This document shows positions 11,596-23,200 of a DNA stretch of 64,000 bases, piece by piece (within the stretch, counting starts at the first letter, position 1; each line of letters opens with the position of its first letter). The stretch is from contig JAEMBT020000004.1 in assembly GCA_018873245.2 (NCBI GenBank), forward strand, positions 3,830,573-3,894,572, in the 5' to 3' direction. A program made the position numbers and the translations under genes. The DNA comes from Archegozetes longisetosus. Its lineage: Eukaryota; Arthropoda; Arachnida; Sarcoptiformes; Trhypochthoniidae. Below the pieces are notes generated by a model. The model did not search any database and had not been told where the DNA came from. It saw only the letters and a program-made list of their open reading frames with translations.

Positions 11596-12127
11596 TTAGG
11601 TCGAACCAAAAGTTCCTGCCAACCCTTTTTATTCCTTGTTTATAAGCATGTTTCTCAAGATTCTTATTGAATAATATTCACTTATGTATTTACTACGTAA
11701 TATTGAAGTTTCACATACTTATCACTTTTATTTTGATTTTAATATTGGGAAATGTTTTTGACAAAACTTCCTGAAAGTGTAACATGGCAAGATTAGAAGT
11801 GAAAAATAAGGGCATTATATGTTATCGGGGAATACGCCAATTAAAATCACAAATCAACCTTGGATGCAATAGCCTGCATAGAAGTCTAAAATAAAAAAAG
11901 CACTTCTTTTAAAGGACTTTTGAAGGAAACCCATATGCTACAATTCGGGATGATTAACAAGAATCAAGAATTTTTTGGTATTATCTTGTTGCCTGGCCCC
12001 TGGTAAACGATCTTAATTATAGGTGGATAACATGTTAATCGGATGATAAAAACCAATCTATAGTATCTTTTACTGTTTTTGAAATATTTGAAAAATAAAG
12101 TTGGTAAAGAATTTTGGTTCGACCTAA
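11596..12127 (+). mobile_element. Short mariner copy with intact terminal repeats
   Basis: TA at 11594-11595 and 12128-12129 flanks ends TTAGGTCGAACCAAAAGTTC on the left and TTAGGTCGAACCAAAATTCT on the right, which is a classical mariner-type terminus. The plus-strand interior holds scraps of mariner transposase in more than one frame. LLPGPW near 11985-12003 resembles the C-terminal LPxRW block of mariner transposases. The element is 532 bp, internally deleted, and has a decayed coding region. Confidence 0.85.
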
Positions 12128-12875
12128 TATATAAGAGACTTCTCGGATGATAGTGTGATTAAAAGAAATAATTCAACATCAGATCCTTCAGGTTTAAGAG
12201 TGTAATGATTTGCCAGAATCAAAGCAATTTCGTATAAACTTTCTCTTGCAAAAATAGATGACTTTTGTATAGATGGACCAATAGAAGCTCGTATCATTAG
12301 TTGATTGATTTTCACAAAAGATCCAGAAATAATTAGTAATGGTTGGTTTGGCGTTTTGAAAGCGTGAGTGGAACTCAAATGAAAGGCGAGATAAAAAATT
12401 GTGTACAGTTATATCGATAAATTATTGATAGTGTATGAATTACATTATTCTATTAATGCTTCAGTTCTGCAGCGCTGTTTCATTTGATCTATGTACAAGT
12501 TCCTGTATTTTGAAGATCTATCATTTATACGATTAACTTGTTTGTAACTATTTCATTAGAGATTATTCAATATTTACATTACATTTTCTAACAATTTTAC
12601 GCTAAACCTTTACATTAGACTGTTCGCAATAGGTTTTCAATTTTCAAGACAAAGTTATTGCCTTCGAACAAATCATTGGCGATTTTGGATCAAGTTTCAT
12701 TGTTTTCTTTCATTATTCGCTGTAAACAAGTCTACTATTCAAAATAAATACCATGTTTTCACTATTGAGAGCTGAGGTGATTGTTCTCTCGGATTCTGTA
12801 AATATTATGCTAAATCCTCAGTTTTACTTCTGGGACACCAGTATAGGATGCGAATAGAGATTACAAAGTATACAG

Positions 12876-13441
12876 CAATGGTTTTCAACCTTTTTAACTC
12901 TGCGGTCCATTTTCATCTTAAAAATTGATTTGCTGACTACTAATATACTGATTGCGATTATTTTTATAATGAAACGTGTTTCGACACGAATTCATATTTT
13001 TTGCTCAATCTTAGGTTTAATTAGTGTAAAGCTTTCTTTTCAAGCGTTAGATAAGTGGCTTTATTGATAGAAAGTAGCTGCTGGTTCTTAACTTAACTCA
13101 TTAATTATCCCTAATGAGCTCGTGCTCTAGCTTGAATATTCCAGACTTTGTTATATGTTTTAATTGAATAAAGCAAAAATACAAAAAACAAAATAAAATA
13201 AAGAATTAAAGGGGAAAACATTCAAATATCAGAGCTATTAAAGTATTTACCTTCACTGTTTAAACTTGTTTAGTTAATCTGGTATTTACTTTCTATCCTC
13301 ATAATCATTTGAAATTTAGTGAAAAATGTAAATCAAAGTTTACGCAACCCATTCCTCACCAATTTTTGAAATTTCTTCGCGATCCACCTAGGACCATTTT
13401 GCCGACTGCATTAAGCCTCAAAACTGAGGTTGAAACCCCTG
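12876..13441. mobile_element. Non-autonomous hAT-type element
   Basis: A perfect 8-bp duplication, GTATACAG, at 12868-12875 and 13442-13449 flanks the element. The ends are imperfect inverted repeats of the familiar hAT kind: left CAATGGTTTTCAACCTTTTT and right CAGGGGTTTCAACCTCAGTT on the minus strand. Sub-terminal words (GCGGTCCAT on the left, GCGATCCACC on the right) are also typical of the family. No transposase is encoded in its 566 bases. A 73-codon frame at 13309-13530 runs across its right edge and is not a gene. Confidence 0.88.
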
Positions 13442-13449
13442 GTATACAG

Positions 13450-14970
13450 CGTTGGCGGTACTTGACAGTGTATCTTTGGAAAATCTCCAAAAATAACTCG
13501 ATCAGCTTTCGAGAGATCAGTCGTCACTAATAAAGTTTAGCGTCTGAATGTTTGAGCTAAGACTCATAATAAGGAAATTTCGGTCAATCTGTGAATGAGA
13601 GAAATGAACTTTTTACGATCATTTGGAGTGCGATCCAGGCATAAAGAATAATACCTACTCTTCCTATCGCTTAAAGTGAGTATCATGTCTCAAAGGAAGT
13701 CTTTACCAACTCATTTGCAAATTCCATTTGAGTATTAGTGTTAATTAAATTCTCCTGTGCTAAATCTCAAAACTTAATCAACATTTCTTGCCTTGATAAT
13801 TTAGAATCTTATGAACGTGTAATATCCTGGAGTTATTTCCCCTGTATTCCCCATTTGATGCAATGATTCGTTCAAATAATCTTTATTGAGCACAATGTTG
13901 AAAATTTCCAAATCACATTTTTCCGTAGAATTTTTGACTCGAAGCTATGCAACTAAAAGGAATTTAATCACTAGTTGTTTCTTCGTGCTTTATACCGTGC
14001 TCTAAAAATTACAAATCACATCTTAATTAAGTTCGTTTAGACTTTTAGAAGATTTCATAGATTCTCGAAACATTGTAAACTCAAACTCAACACAAAGAAT
14101 CTTAATCATCAAATCTAAAGTGTGAATAAGATTACTTTCCTTTTATCTTCCAATTGATTCTCAAGATAAATAAGAACTCATCTAGAAATACTTAAAGAAA
14201 ATTATTTTAAAGTTCAGACTCATGTTCTTACAATAATTATGAAAATTCAATATTAATATAAACATTAAATTTCATTTCATACTAAAAGCAAAGATTTTTG
14301 AGTGAAGATTCTGTATATTTTTCCGGCAAACTAGTCAATACAAAAGATCGACCAATTCATCAATTCATTCCAATCGAATAACCACATCATCAGCTCAAGT
14401 GGTTACGAGTTTTAATAATGAATCCTAAACTACAATATGATTATGATAAATACTGATTCTTTACTAATATTAATAATTCATTCCTAGATAAGTAATCATA
14501 TTCGTGAAGAGCAGTTCTATACACCAGCCCTTCACCTTATATTATTACGCACTTATGAATCGGCATGTCTGATTACATATCTCATTTTATATCGAATGAA
14601 GACATCTTGAGAAATTGTTCATGCGATATCTCTACGATATTATCTCAAACTTTGGACGTTTCACAGGATAAAGTAATGCAAACAAAATAATTGTGCGTAA
14701 ATGTATAAAAACAGTAATATAGGCCCCCAGCTAAAAACTTGTCTAATTAAATTTTGTGTTGATTAACATATGTATACATAATAGAATAATTTCTCATGAA
14801 AATTCGATTAATATTCAACTTTCAAAAAGAGTTTTAGATTGGAATTTTGATTGTGAATATTTTTAAAATTTGATAAATGGGTATATTTGTTACTTTGCTG
14901 CTACAAATTGAATTGGTGGACTTGCAGCTTAAAATAGGATCAAGTTTTTGGTATAAAAATCAGAGATCAT
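13450..14970. other. Gene-free stretch
   Basis: Nothing supported was found. The sequence is AT-rich with no splice-bounded coding block that I could recognise. Confidence 0.4.
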
Positions 14971-14972
14971 TA

Positions 14973-15040
14973 CGAGAGTCTAGACTCTCGAGTCTCGATC
15001 GAGTGTTCCAGTTCGACAATCGAGAGCTACAACTCTCGGA
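14973..15040. repeat. Cluster of short perfect palindromes
   Basis: CGAGAGTCTAGACTCTCG at 14973-14990 is a perfect 18-base palindrome. It is followed at once by AGTCTCGATCGAGT and by CGAGAGCTACAACTCTCG near 15021-15038, an inverted pair around a short loop. The cluster is unusually rich in CTCGAG-like words for this AT-rich DNA. It could be a protein-binding cluster or the core of a worn inverted-repeat element. Confidence 0.55.
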
Positions 15041-15155
15041 AATAACGACCGCCAATAAACACACTAGTGCTCTCAAAGTATCATGAAGTAATATGATTAA
15101 TAATTAGGAGAATGTATTAAATATTTAAGTGATTTCTATAATTCTATTTCGTATA

Positions 15156-15549
15156 TCGGGTGTTCGCTATAAAACAAACAACAAAAGTGTTTCAATGCCT
15201 TTTTGCTTCAATCATTTTGTTAAAAAAAATTGTGAATAATAATGTGAATGATCCAGAGTCTGTTTCAGGACACTTTATTATCAGGAACCATCGATAAAGG
15301 ATATAAGCAACAAAAGAAGTGTTAATTATGGTCAACCATTTTTATTGTTAGTTAATGTTTAATTTTCAGAAATTTTCTTATTTGAACGGAATTTTTTGTA
15401 AAATCACTCATAAAAGATAAAACGAATAAAACTAAATACAATTTGCAAAGTTAGTTTATCAATAAATACAGATATAGAGTTCTTAAAGTATAACTTTCCT
15501 ATCTTATTTAACTACAAATCAGGCATACAGTTTTATAGCGAACGTTGGA
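15156..15549. mobile_element. Tc1/mariner-type MITE
   Basis: TA at 15154-15155 and 15550-15551 flanks inverted ends TCGGGTGTTCGCTATAAAAC on the left and TCCAACGTTCGCTATAAAAC on the right. The element is 394 bp long and has no coding sequence. The TA duplication and size fit a Tc1/mariner MITE. Confidence 0.8.
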
Positions 15550-15551
15550 TA

Positions 15552-17724
15552 TTCAATTAACCACTTTTTCACAAGCGTCTCATCGTCTAACTCACTATAC
15601 TTTAAACATTAATTCTATCAACTACACTACAGAATCATTTGGTAGCATACGCTAGAAAATCATTTATTAGAGAGGATTGTTTAAGTATTATTTAATTATT
15701 TTTAAATGCACAGATACTACTCTATTATACCTACAGTTGGCTTTTTAATATTTGAGAGCTTAGTAAAAGTATTATTAAATATCGAGTTTTGGTTGTAAAA
15801 TATGGATTCTAATGTCTCTGAATAGAATTTTTAGTTGAAAGTTAGAACTTATCAATCCCAAGCTGATGCGTGAACGCAATATTCTAAAGGGTTTGTTCAT
15901 TTATTTAATACCTTACAACATGAGTCATGGTATCCTGATACAAAAACGACCAAATAGTCACTCAGTTTTTGAGCTGTCCCTAATTTTTCGTCTCTACGAA
16001 TCAGGCATTACAGAAGATATCCCTGCTTTTAACTCTACTAAATTTACTAATTTAAACCATTAAAAAATATGTTTGTAATTCATTTTTAAATGATAAAATA
16101 TGTGAGCATATTTTTCAAGAATATGTAGCACTACTAACATTTAGGAATTTTGAGCATTTTTGAAGTTTGAGAAATTTCTGCGGCATCAAAAGAAAGAAGT
16201 TGACTAAAAGAAAGTTAGTCTTCAGTTGTTCCCATAGCCTTCTGAAATACTCTTTTCTGATTCTTAGCACGTTTTAAAGAATATTTTTCTATTTAAAAAT
16301 ATATGTATGTTTCAGTTCGTTTTGTTTCTTCATGTAAAGTATTTTGAAAGTCAAATACTTACAAAATTTAACGTGTTCCTAAGAATTTAAAAGCTTTTCA
16401 ACAATTTTTCAAATTTGTTTAGTGATATTTGCAATTGAGATAATGGTCTGAAATTCATTTTGAGAGACAAAATCATCTACTTCAATCATACGCATACTCT
16501 TTAGAAATGATACCTACAATTTTCATTAACGACTCAAAAATTTAATTTGGAAGCTGTTTTACTTTATTTGGTTCAGATGAGTATTTGTTGGATAGGAAAA
16601 GAAATACTAATCAGATAACTTACTGTAATTGAGAAGTACTTCCATCATTTGGCAGAATTAAATTCCAGTAGATAACAAGTATATTATTGTTGTATAGTTT
16701 TTTATGTACTTTAGTTTTTCTAGAGTTCACAAAAGTTAAGGTTAAGAATTTAATATTCCAGGTTCTTCTCAAATTCTACTAAAAATCTATCAAAGATATG
16801 ATAATTAGACCATTCAAATAAGCAGGAGTTTCTCTGCAACATTTGCAATTCGCTCACAATCCAGAAACACTAAAAATCATTAAAAAAGCCTATTCTCACC
16901 GGCAATATTCAAGAATCTCTCAAAGTATGATGATCCTCTTGTGACTCAAGACTTCGCTACATTCTGAACACGATAACAAATTTTTAATATTTTATAGGAG
17001 AACAACTGATCATTTTCAAAATTCTTTGACGATACAATTTGATTTTAAAATTGATACGAGTTTTCCTAGGAAAATCAAATCAAAAAATTCTCAACATGTT
17101 ATCCCCCGGATACTAAAATTTTCAAGATAAAATGAGATATCATTCTACACTAGTCTTTTAAAAACTGAAAGAAAAAGTTAGTATTCAAGGATTAGCATGT
17201 AATTTTTTGAAGTATTAGTTCTGCTATCAACTTTTCTATTTGATCTTTTCATGAAAATTTTGAAAAAAATATTCAGCTGTTTTATTCTATAAAAATATCA
17301 ATTTTTCAAGAATTCTTATTGCATATAAATGCTAAAGTTTTAGCTCACAAGCGTTTTGAAAGATTCATGAACATTGTTGGCGAATGTAGACTTTCTAATG
17401 AACATTAATGTTTTCTGGATCTTAGTGGATTCTAGTGTTGTAATGAAGCTCTTCTTTCAATATAATAATAAATTTTATTGATTGAGTAAGGCGTTTGTCG
17501 ATATATTACTACATCTAAAATGTTCTTGTAATTAACTTTTTATCGATTCTTACCAAACTCATACTGATAATATTTTGTACAATCAAAGTTTAATATTTTC
17601 TAAAACTCTAGAAAAATCTATATACATAGACCATGAGAATTAATAGAAGTATAAATAACTTATATCCAACATGAATATTATAACTATACGAGAAATCATA
17701 AAGATGCAATAAAGTTGAGACTGG
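15552..17724. other. Gene-free stretch
   Basis: No gene was recognised. A 65-codon frame at 15866-16063 has no family features and I do not call it. Confidence 0.4.
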
Positions 17725-17960
17725 CAAGTTATCTTCCAATCACCTTCCCCTGACTAAACCTTGTGACTTTTTTATATTCAAGAATGAAAGAGTCCCTGTG
17801 TGGTCAACAATTTAGAACGTCAGAGGAAATTGATGCAGGTGTAAAATCCTCTCTTCGTGAATGGCCAAGTCAGACATAGTGCTAAAATTGAAGATTTGGT
17901 AAATTGACGGGATATATGCATTAATCTTACGCTGGTCCGAGGACTGGCTATGTAAGTATA
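17725..17960 (+). pseudogene. Mariner transposase C-terminal fragment
   Basis: KPCDFFIFKNE near 17755-17790 is a worn copy of the PDLxPCDFFLFPK box. In a shifted frame MKESLCGQQFRTSEEIDAG and VKSSLREW follow at about 17785-17865, matching the region after the third catalytic acid in mariner/Tc1 transposases. At least one frameshift separates the two blocks. No terminal repeats were found, so this is an isolated fragment of a DNA transposon. Confidence 0.65.
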
Positions 17961-20219
17961 AAATATTATTATACAATATAAAAACGGCACTATAACATAT
18001 ACTTAAGACTTATTCCAATAAGAAAATCAAAATAAAATATAACCAATACTTTAATCAAATGATATAAAAGATATAAAATACACTAAAATACTAATACACC
18101 AATAGTAATATCAACACCAATTGCAGGTAAAATCATTCTCTCACACACACACTCACTTACTCACATAAAACCGTTTTATCACTACACAGTAGTCATAAAA
18201 CTTTTCTGTTGAAAACCTCAAGTCTAACCTGCTCACAAAAGACTAACTACTCTCTACACGTTTGTTACACGTAAAACTTAAAACGTATAACACTATATAC
18301 CTCGTAACACACATAAGACTATACAGTATGTCTCTATAGACATTCCCATAACATTAAAGCAATCGGTGATTATTTTGAACACTTAAACCTTCATCTATAT
18401 ATTTAAAATTATTCATCTGTATCTTTAAAAGAATCGGTTAAAATAAACTAATTACAAGAACTTTTCAAATGATCTAGGTATTCCGTTTCAAATAATATCG
18501 CTAATACTTGTAATATTAAACATGCCATAAATAATAATTCATTATTTAGGTTATTAGACTTATTTATTTTAAAGTTTAGCGCAATTAATATTGCGGAAAC
18601 TATTACAATGTTCCTGAACGGACTCGAGCTCTCGCAAATCAAATATATTTGTATTTAGCCTAATCACTGTATAGGAAATATTAATGAATAAATTGACAAA
18701 TAAAATTAATTTATACATGGAGCCGAATCTTAATAGCATTGAGTCTAATATGATTTACTGTAAAATAAATAAGCCTTCAACATTACTGCGCAGTTATAAA
18801 GGGATTAATAATCATATCACCCCTAATACCAATATGATTAGCGATAATCTCAACAGAAGTGATCACAGTCTGTTAGCATTATAAGAGCTTAAGAACTTAA
18901 TCATACATGTCTTCAGATCCCTCTCGCCAATGTGAAATTGATGCTAATTCAAAATTAATAAAATTTTCTGTTAAGGTCAAATTTAATTTTCTAATTTGTA
19001 GCAATCCATGCAGGAAACTTTAGGAATCTTATGTTTAAATGATTTTTCAAATGAGATAATTAAAACCAAAGCGTAAACATTAATATCTGATTATAGCAAG
19101 CAATGTTTGTAAGATATTCTTTGAAAAACAAAAAGACTATTTTTTTCATCAAATAACTACTAAATCTAATAGCTTTAGTGCATAAAATTATTTGGAATTC
19201 CCTATTTAATCGGATCTTAAAACTTAAGTGAAATTTTGCAATGAGTGTGTTCAATGCATAAAATATTCCGCAAAAAAGGACTTATAAAAAAATTTAATAT
19301 TACTGACATTTTTTGAAGTATAAATAAAAGCTCAACCATTCATAATCTTAAATTTTGAACTCGCGAAAGCTGATACATGAACAAACCTTTACTTTTACTG
19401 TTTTTTTTCAATACTAAACGTTATTATCTGGATATTAAATGAATTCATGAAAAGGGACTCCAATTTCAAGTCATTTTTAATATTTAGCGTAAGCTGAAGG
19501 AAGAAAACTTCCATTTATTTTACGGATACTTTCCTATTTTGAATGATATTAAACTTGTTATGAAAATTCAAACACTGAATAGAATTCTCATTCATTCACA
19601 TACAGGCTTTTCAAAGAACTAATAGACTTTTTGATTCCCTAAGCGATAACATATTTTTTCAACTGTAGAGAATTCACTCAAGTAAAAAGTGAGAAATAAA
19701 TAAAATACATTTATATTCTGATATTTATATGAATAAAATTGACAAAAATGAGTTTTACTGATTCCGAATTATTAGGGTGAATACCACTTAAGAGCATAAA
19801 TAATTATTTAATAAATACTGAATTGCAGTGAGAGTGAAAGTAGGAGTTGTTTTCTACACAAGCATTCGCTGGAAAGTTCTGATTCTATGCATGAGTTCTG
19901 TGTAATAGTTGTTGGCATTACAGTATTTGTAAAAGTAAGTATTCAGCGCAGTGTCAGCACCTGATTCACTGCTACTCCCCATCATTGAAACATCATTTTC
20001 AATAAGCACTTTCTCTTCAGCTCTGCCAGTAGTTGGTGGGCTTTACACTTAAATACTGGTTATGCCTCCAAGACATTTGTTCTAAACGCTTCTGTTCAAA
20101 TATTTGCACAAATAATAATAATAATAATGATAATAACCAAATAGTTATAAAAAAGTAATAAAAATATATTGACATACGATATAGTTATTGTTCAATGTTG
20201 TATATTGAGATATAGAACA
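17961..20219. other. Upstream region of the GPCR gene
   Basis: No coding exon was recognised. A short CA-rich run (18141-18160) and an AAT microsatellite near 20110-20130 are present. A 5' untranslated exon or promoter for the GPCR could lie here, but nothing in the sequence fixes its position. Confidence 0.35.
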
Positions 20220-23200
20220 ATGGATTCAGTAAAGATAGCTGAAAAACTTAATAATTCAACGCTAAATTCATCTGCGGGCTTACCATCTCTAGATGCATTG
20301 GAGTTTTGGCCGTGGCAGGTTATCCTCATCTGCTTGTACTCCACCACTGCATTCATATCACTCGGAAGCAATTTAGTAACAATAATTGTTTTATTGAAAG
20401 GTGATCGCATTTCATCAGAATTATGGAAATTTCTGGTCAACTTATCAGTGTCCGACATAGCGATGTCCATATTTTCTATACCGTTCACATACACTATTTT
20501 CATGTTAGGTCGTTGGATCTTTCCGCCTCAGCTGTGTCCTATTGTTAATTTTGCTCAATTGTGTTCTGTATTTGTTAGTGTCTGGACGCTTACCATCATT
20601 GGAATCGATCGGTAAGTAAAGCAAACTTTCAACTTAATTAAATAGGTATGCAAATCAAATTTGAGGACAGGTAAAAGTCAGTGATCGGCAAAACAGAGTT
20701 AGAACTCGAAAAAATCCAATCAACTATCTTTATTGATGGTCTCGTGATTTCTAAAGCATTTTAGATTGATTAAATGTTCAAAATTATGCACTATTAGAGA
20801 CTTTTCTACAATTGTTCTTATATGGAATCTCAATTGGAATCTATCAAAGTTTTGTCTTTCTTCTTTTTAATTGAATAATCAATTTTTTTGGGTTAAGCGT
20901 CATTTGAGATTAAAGGCAATTCAAGTAGATTACTATTTTTCATGGCTTTTACAGTTGAATTAACCAGTTCATTGATTGGGTATTAAAGAAGACTGAGATT
21001 TTGCTAAATACATGTTTCGATTGCATGTTTGACGTGTTGTTTTTACGTTGCAATCAGTTCATGTTTATGATTAATCGAACCAAAACAGATAAACGAATGA
21101 ATAAATAGCTGGCAATAGCTTAAGCCTACAACTTAAACCTTGAGTACACTCGCAATACATGAGCTAATATTAAGCCTAATCATGATCTGTTCCCTAATTG
21201 AGGGCTTAATTACAAAAATCTCTTATGACAAGCTTTCTATTATTTTTGCTCTTTACTATTGAAGCATATATTGTTAAATAAACCAAACCCTCTATCTAGC
21301 GGAAATACATGGAAATAGAGATAATCACATTCGTAAAAGTTTGTTCCGATACTTTTTGAGTCATTAAGAGATCAGAAAAAACATTGTCGCAAATTTATTT
21401 GAGATAGAAGTCGTTAACATAAAACTCAGTGGTTAGAGGATCGGAAAAAGTCATTTTGAAAAAACTCTTAACAATTTGCACCTATTTCTGACTAATAATG
21501 CCACTTGTTTGCTTATTTATGAATCCCTCAACCAATCTCTAGTTTAGGGAAGAGAACAGCTAATATCTATTTGTTTTATAGAGAAGTTTACTAAAAAATT
21601 GTGATACTCAACTAGTTTAGGAGGTAAACAACTGGTTTAGCTTTTTTTTAGAAACAATTTATTACCTTGAGTACACATTATTATCAAATGCGAATTCTCT
21701 GATACGACCTTTTATACTCACCACAAAGCAATCAATTGATAAAAACAATATTTGTATCAAAGTTGTCATCTGTTAGGCTAAAGCTAAAGCTCATCATTTA
21801 TAATATTAGTGTTTATGCTAAAGCTTTCAGTGTCTCAGTTCAGTTTATGATCAGTAGGCTTTAGGTGAACACTTCGAAATGGCTAATTTCATATTGGCTA
21901 AACCCTGTTTTCTATCTCTATTAACAGATTTTCCACTTTTCATCAGAATAAATACACTAAATGTAATAAATTTTAGGTTCAGCAAATTTAATTAGTAACC
22001 ATATTGTATGCTATTATACTGTTACTACTACGATTACTACTAATAATATAGTATAAAGCGATATAGAAGAGCACAATGCAATATAAAATAGTAAAAGCTA
22101 TTCTAAGTTCATTGTTTTCAAGTTAAAATCAATCCCATTTTATCAGTTAAGTACACTTGAATATTTTTTTGAATCTGAGCCTTAGATTTTAGATTGTGAG
22201 CATAAGTATTGAAGATCACTTTTAAATTAAAGGAGATTCAGATTATTAAGAGTTTAGAAACTGGTTAGACTTTTCATGTCTTTATCAAACTTCTAGCTTG
22301 ACTTCAGTACTGTGACTTGTAATAAAAACTAGAGTAGCAAAAGTGTTGGCTTTACTGCAAACACCAAAACTTACAAATTTCAAGAGAAAAAGTTTAGAAT
22401 GAGGAGATAAACATTTTAGAATATATAATGAGATAAGATGAAAAGCATCAAAAAATATTATTCATAGGTTTATTAATACAAAAATTATTTAATTAAATAA
22501 AGCATATTATGTAACCAAATTAAGCATTAATCCATTATATATTCTAAAATGTTTATCTCCTCATTCTAAACTTTTTCTAAACTTTTTCTAAACTTTTGGT
22601 GTTTGCAGTAAAGCCAACACTTTTACTACTCCAGTTTTTATTACAAGTCACAGTACAGTTTGATACAAATGAGAGTTAGTACGAAAAATTATTTGTGGAG
22701 TATGTAAATCACTGATATTTTGTATTATTTTTGTTTTTATACTATCAGAATTGTTCGTAATAAGACTTATCAAAGACTCATCTCTATGTTATTTTCCCAT
22801 TAGTTCACCTAAATTTTTAATGTTATTAATTCAAACTATTTTTTCTGATTTATTCAAATTTTGAAAGATGGGATAATCATTGTGCAACCAGTTATCAGGG
22901 GATTCAAAACAGGGATTAGCCATTCCGAAATTTGCCATTTCGAAGTTTAGATGCTTTTAGCGACTTCTAATATCACTTAACTTACCGTTTTAAAGCTTTA
23001 AATAAATATTTTTGAAGTAAGCCCTTGATAAAACGAATAGACATTAGTAACTCTATCTCTTCTTCAAAGTTTCAAGTTCAAACTACTCATTCATTGTTTG
23101 AGGGGCTCTTTAATACGCAAAATAAATGGTAGTATTAGTAAAAGATTTTTGCATATTTTTTCGGAATCTTTTGCTTTATGCTTTATATTTTTGATGCCAG

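Noticed and set aside
13309-13530. 73-codon plus-strand frame
   Set aside because: It crosses the right edge and target duplication of the hAT-type element, so it cannot be one ancient gene.
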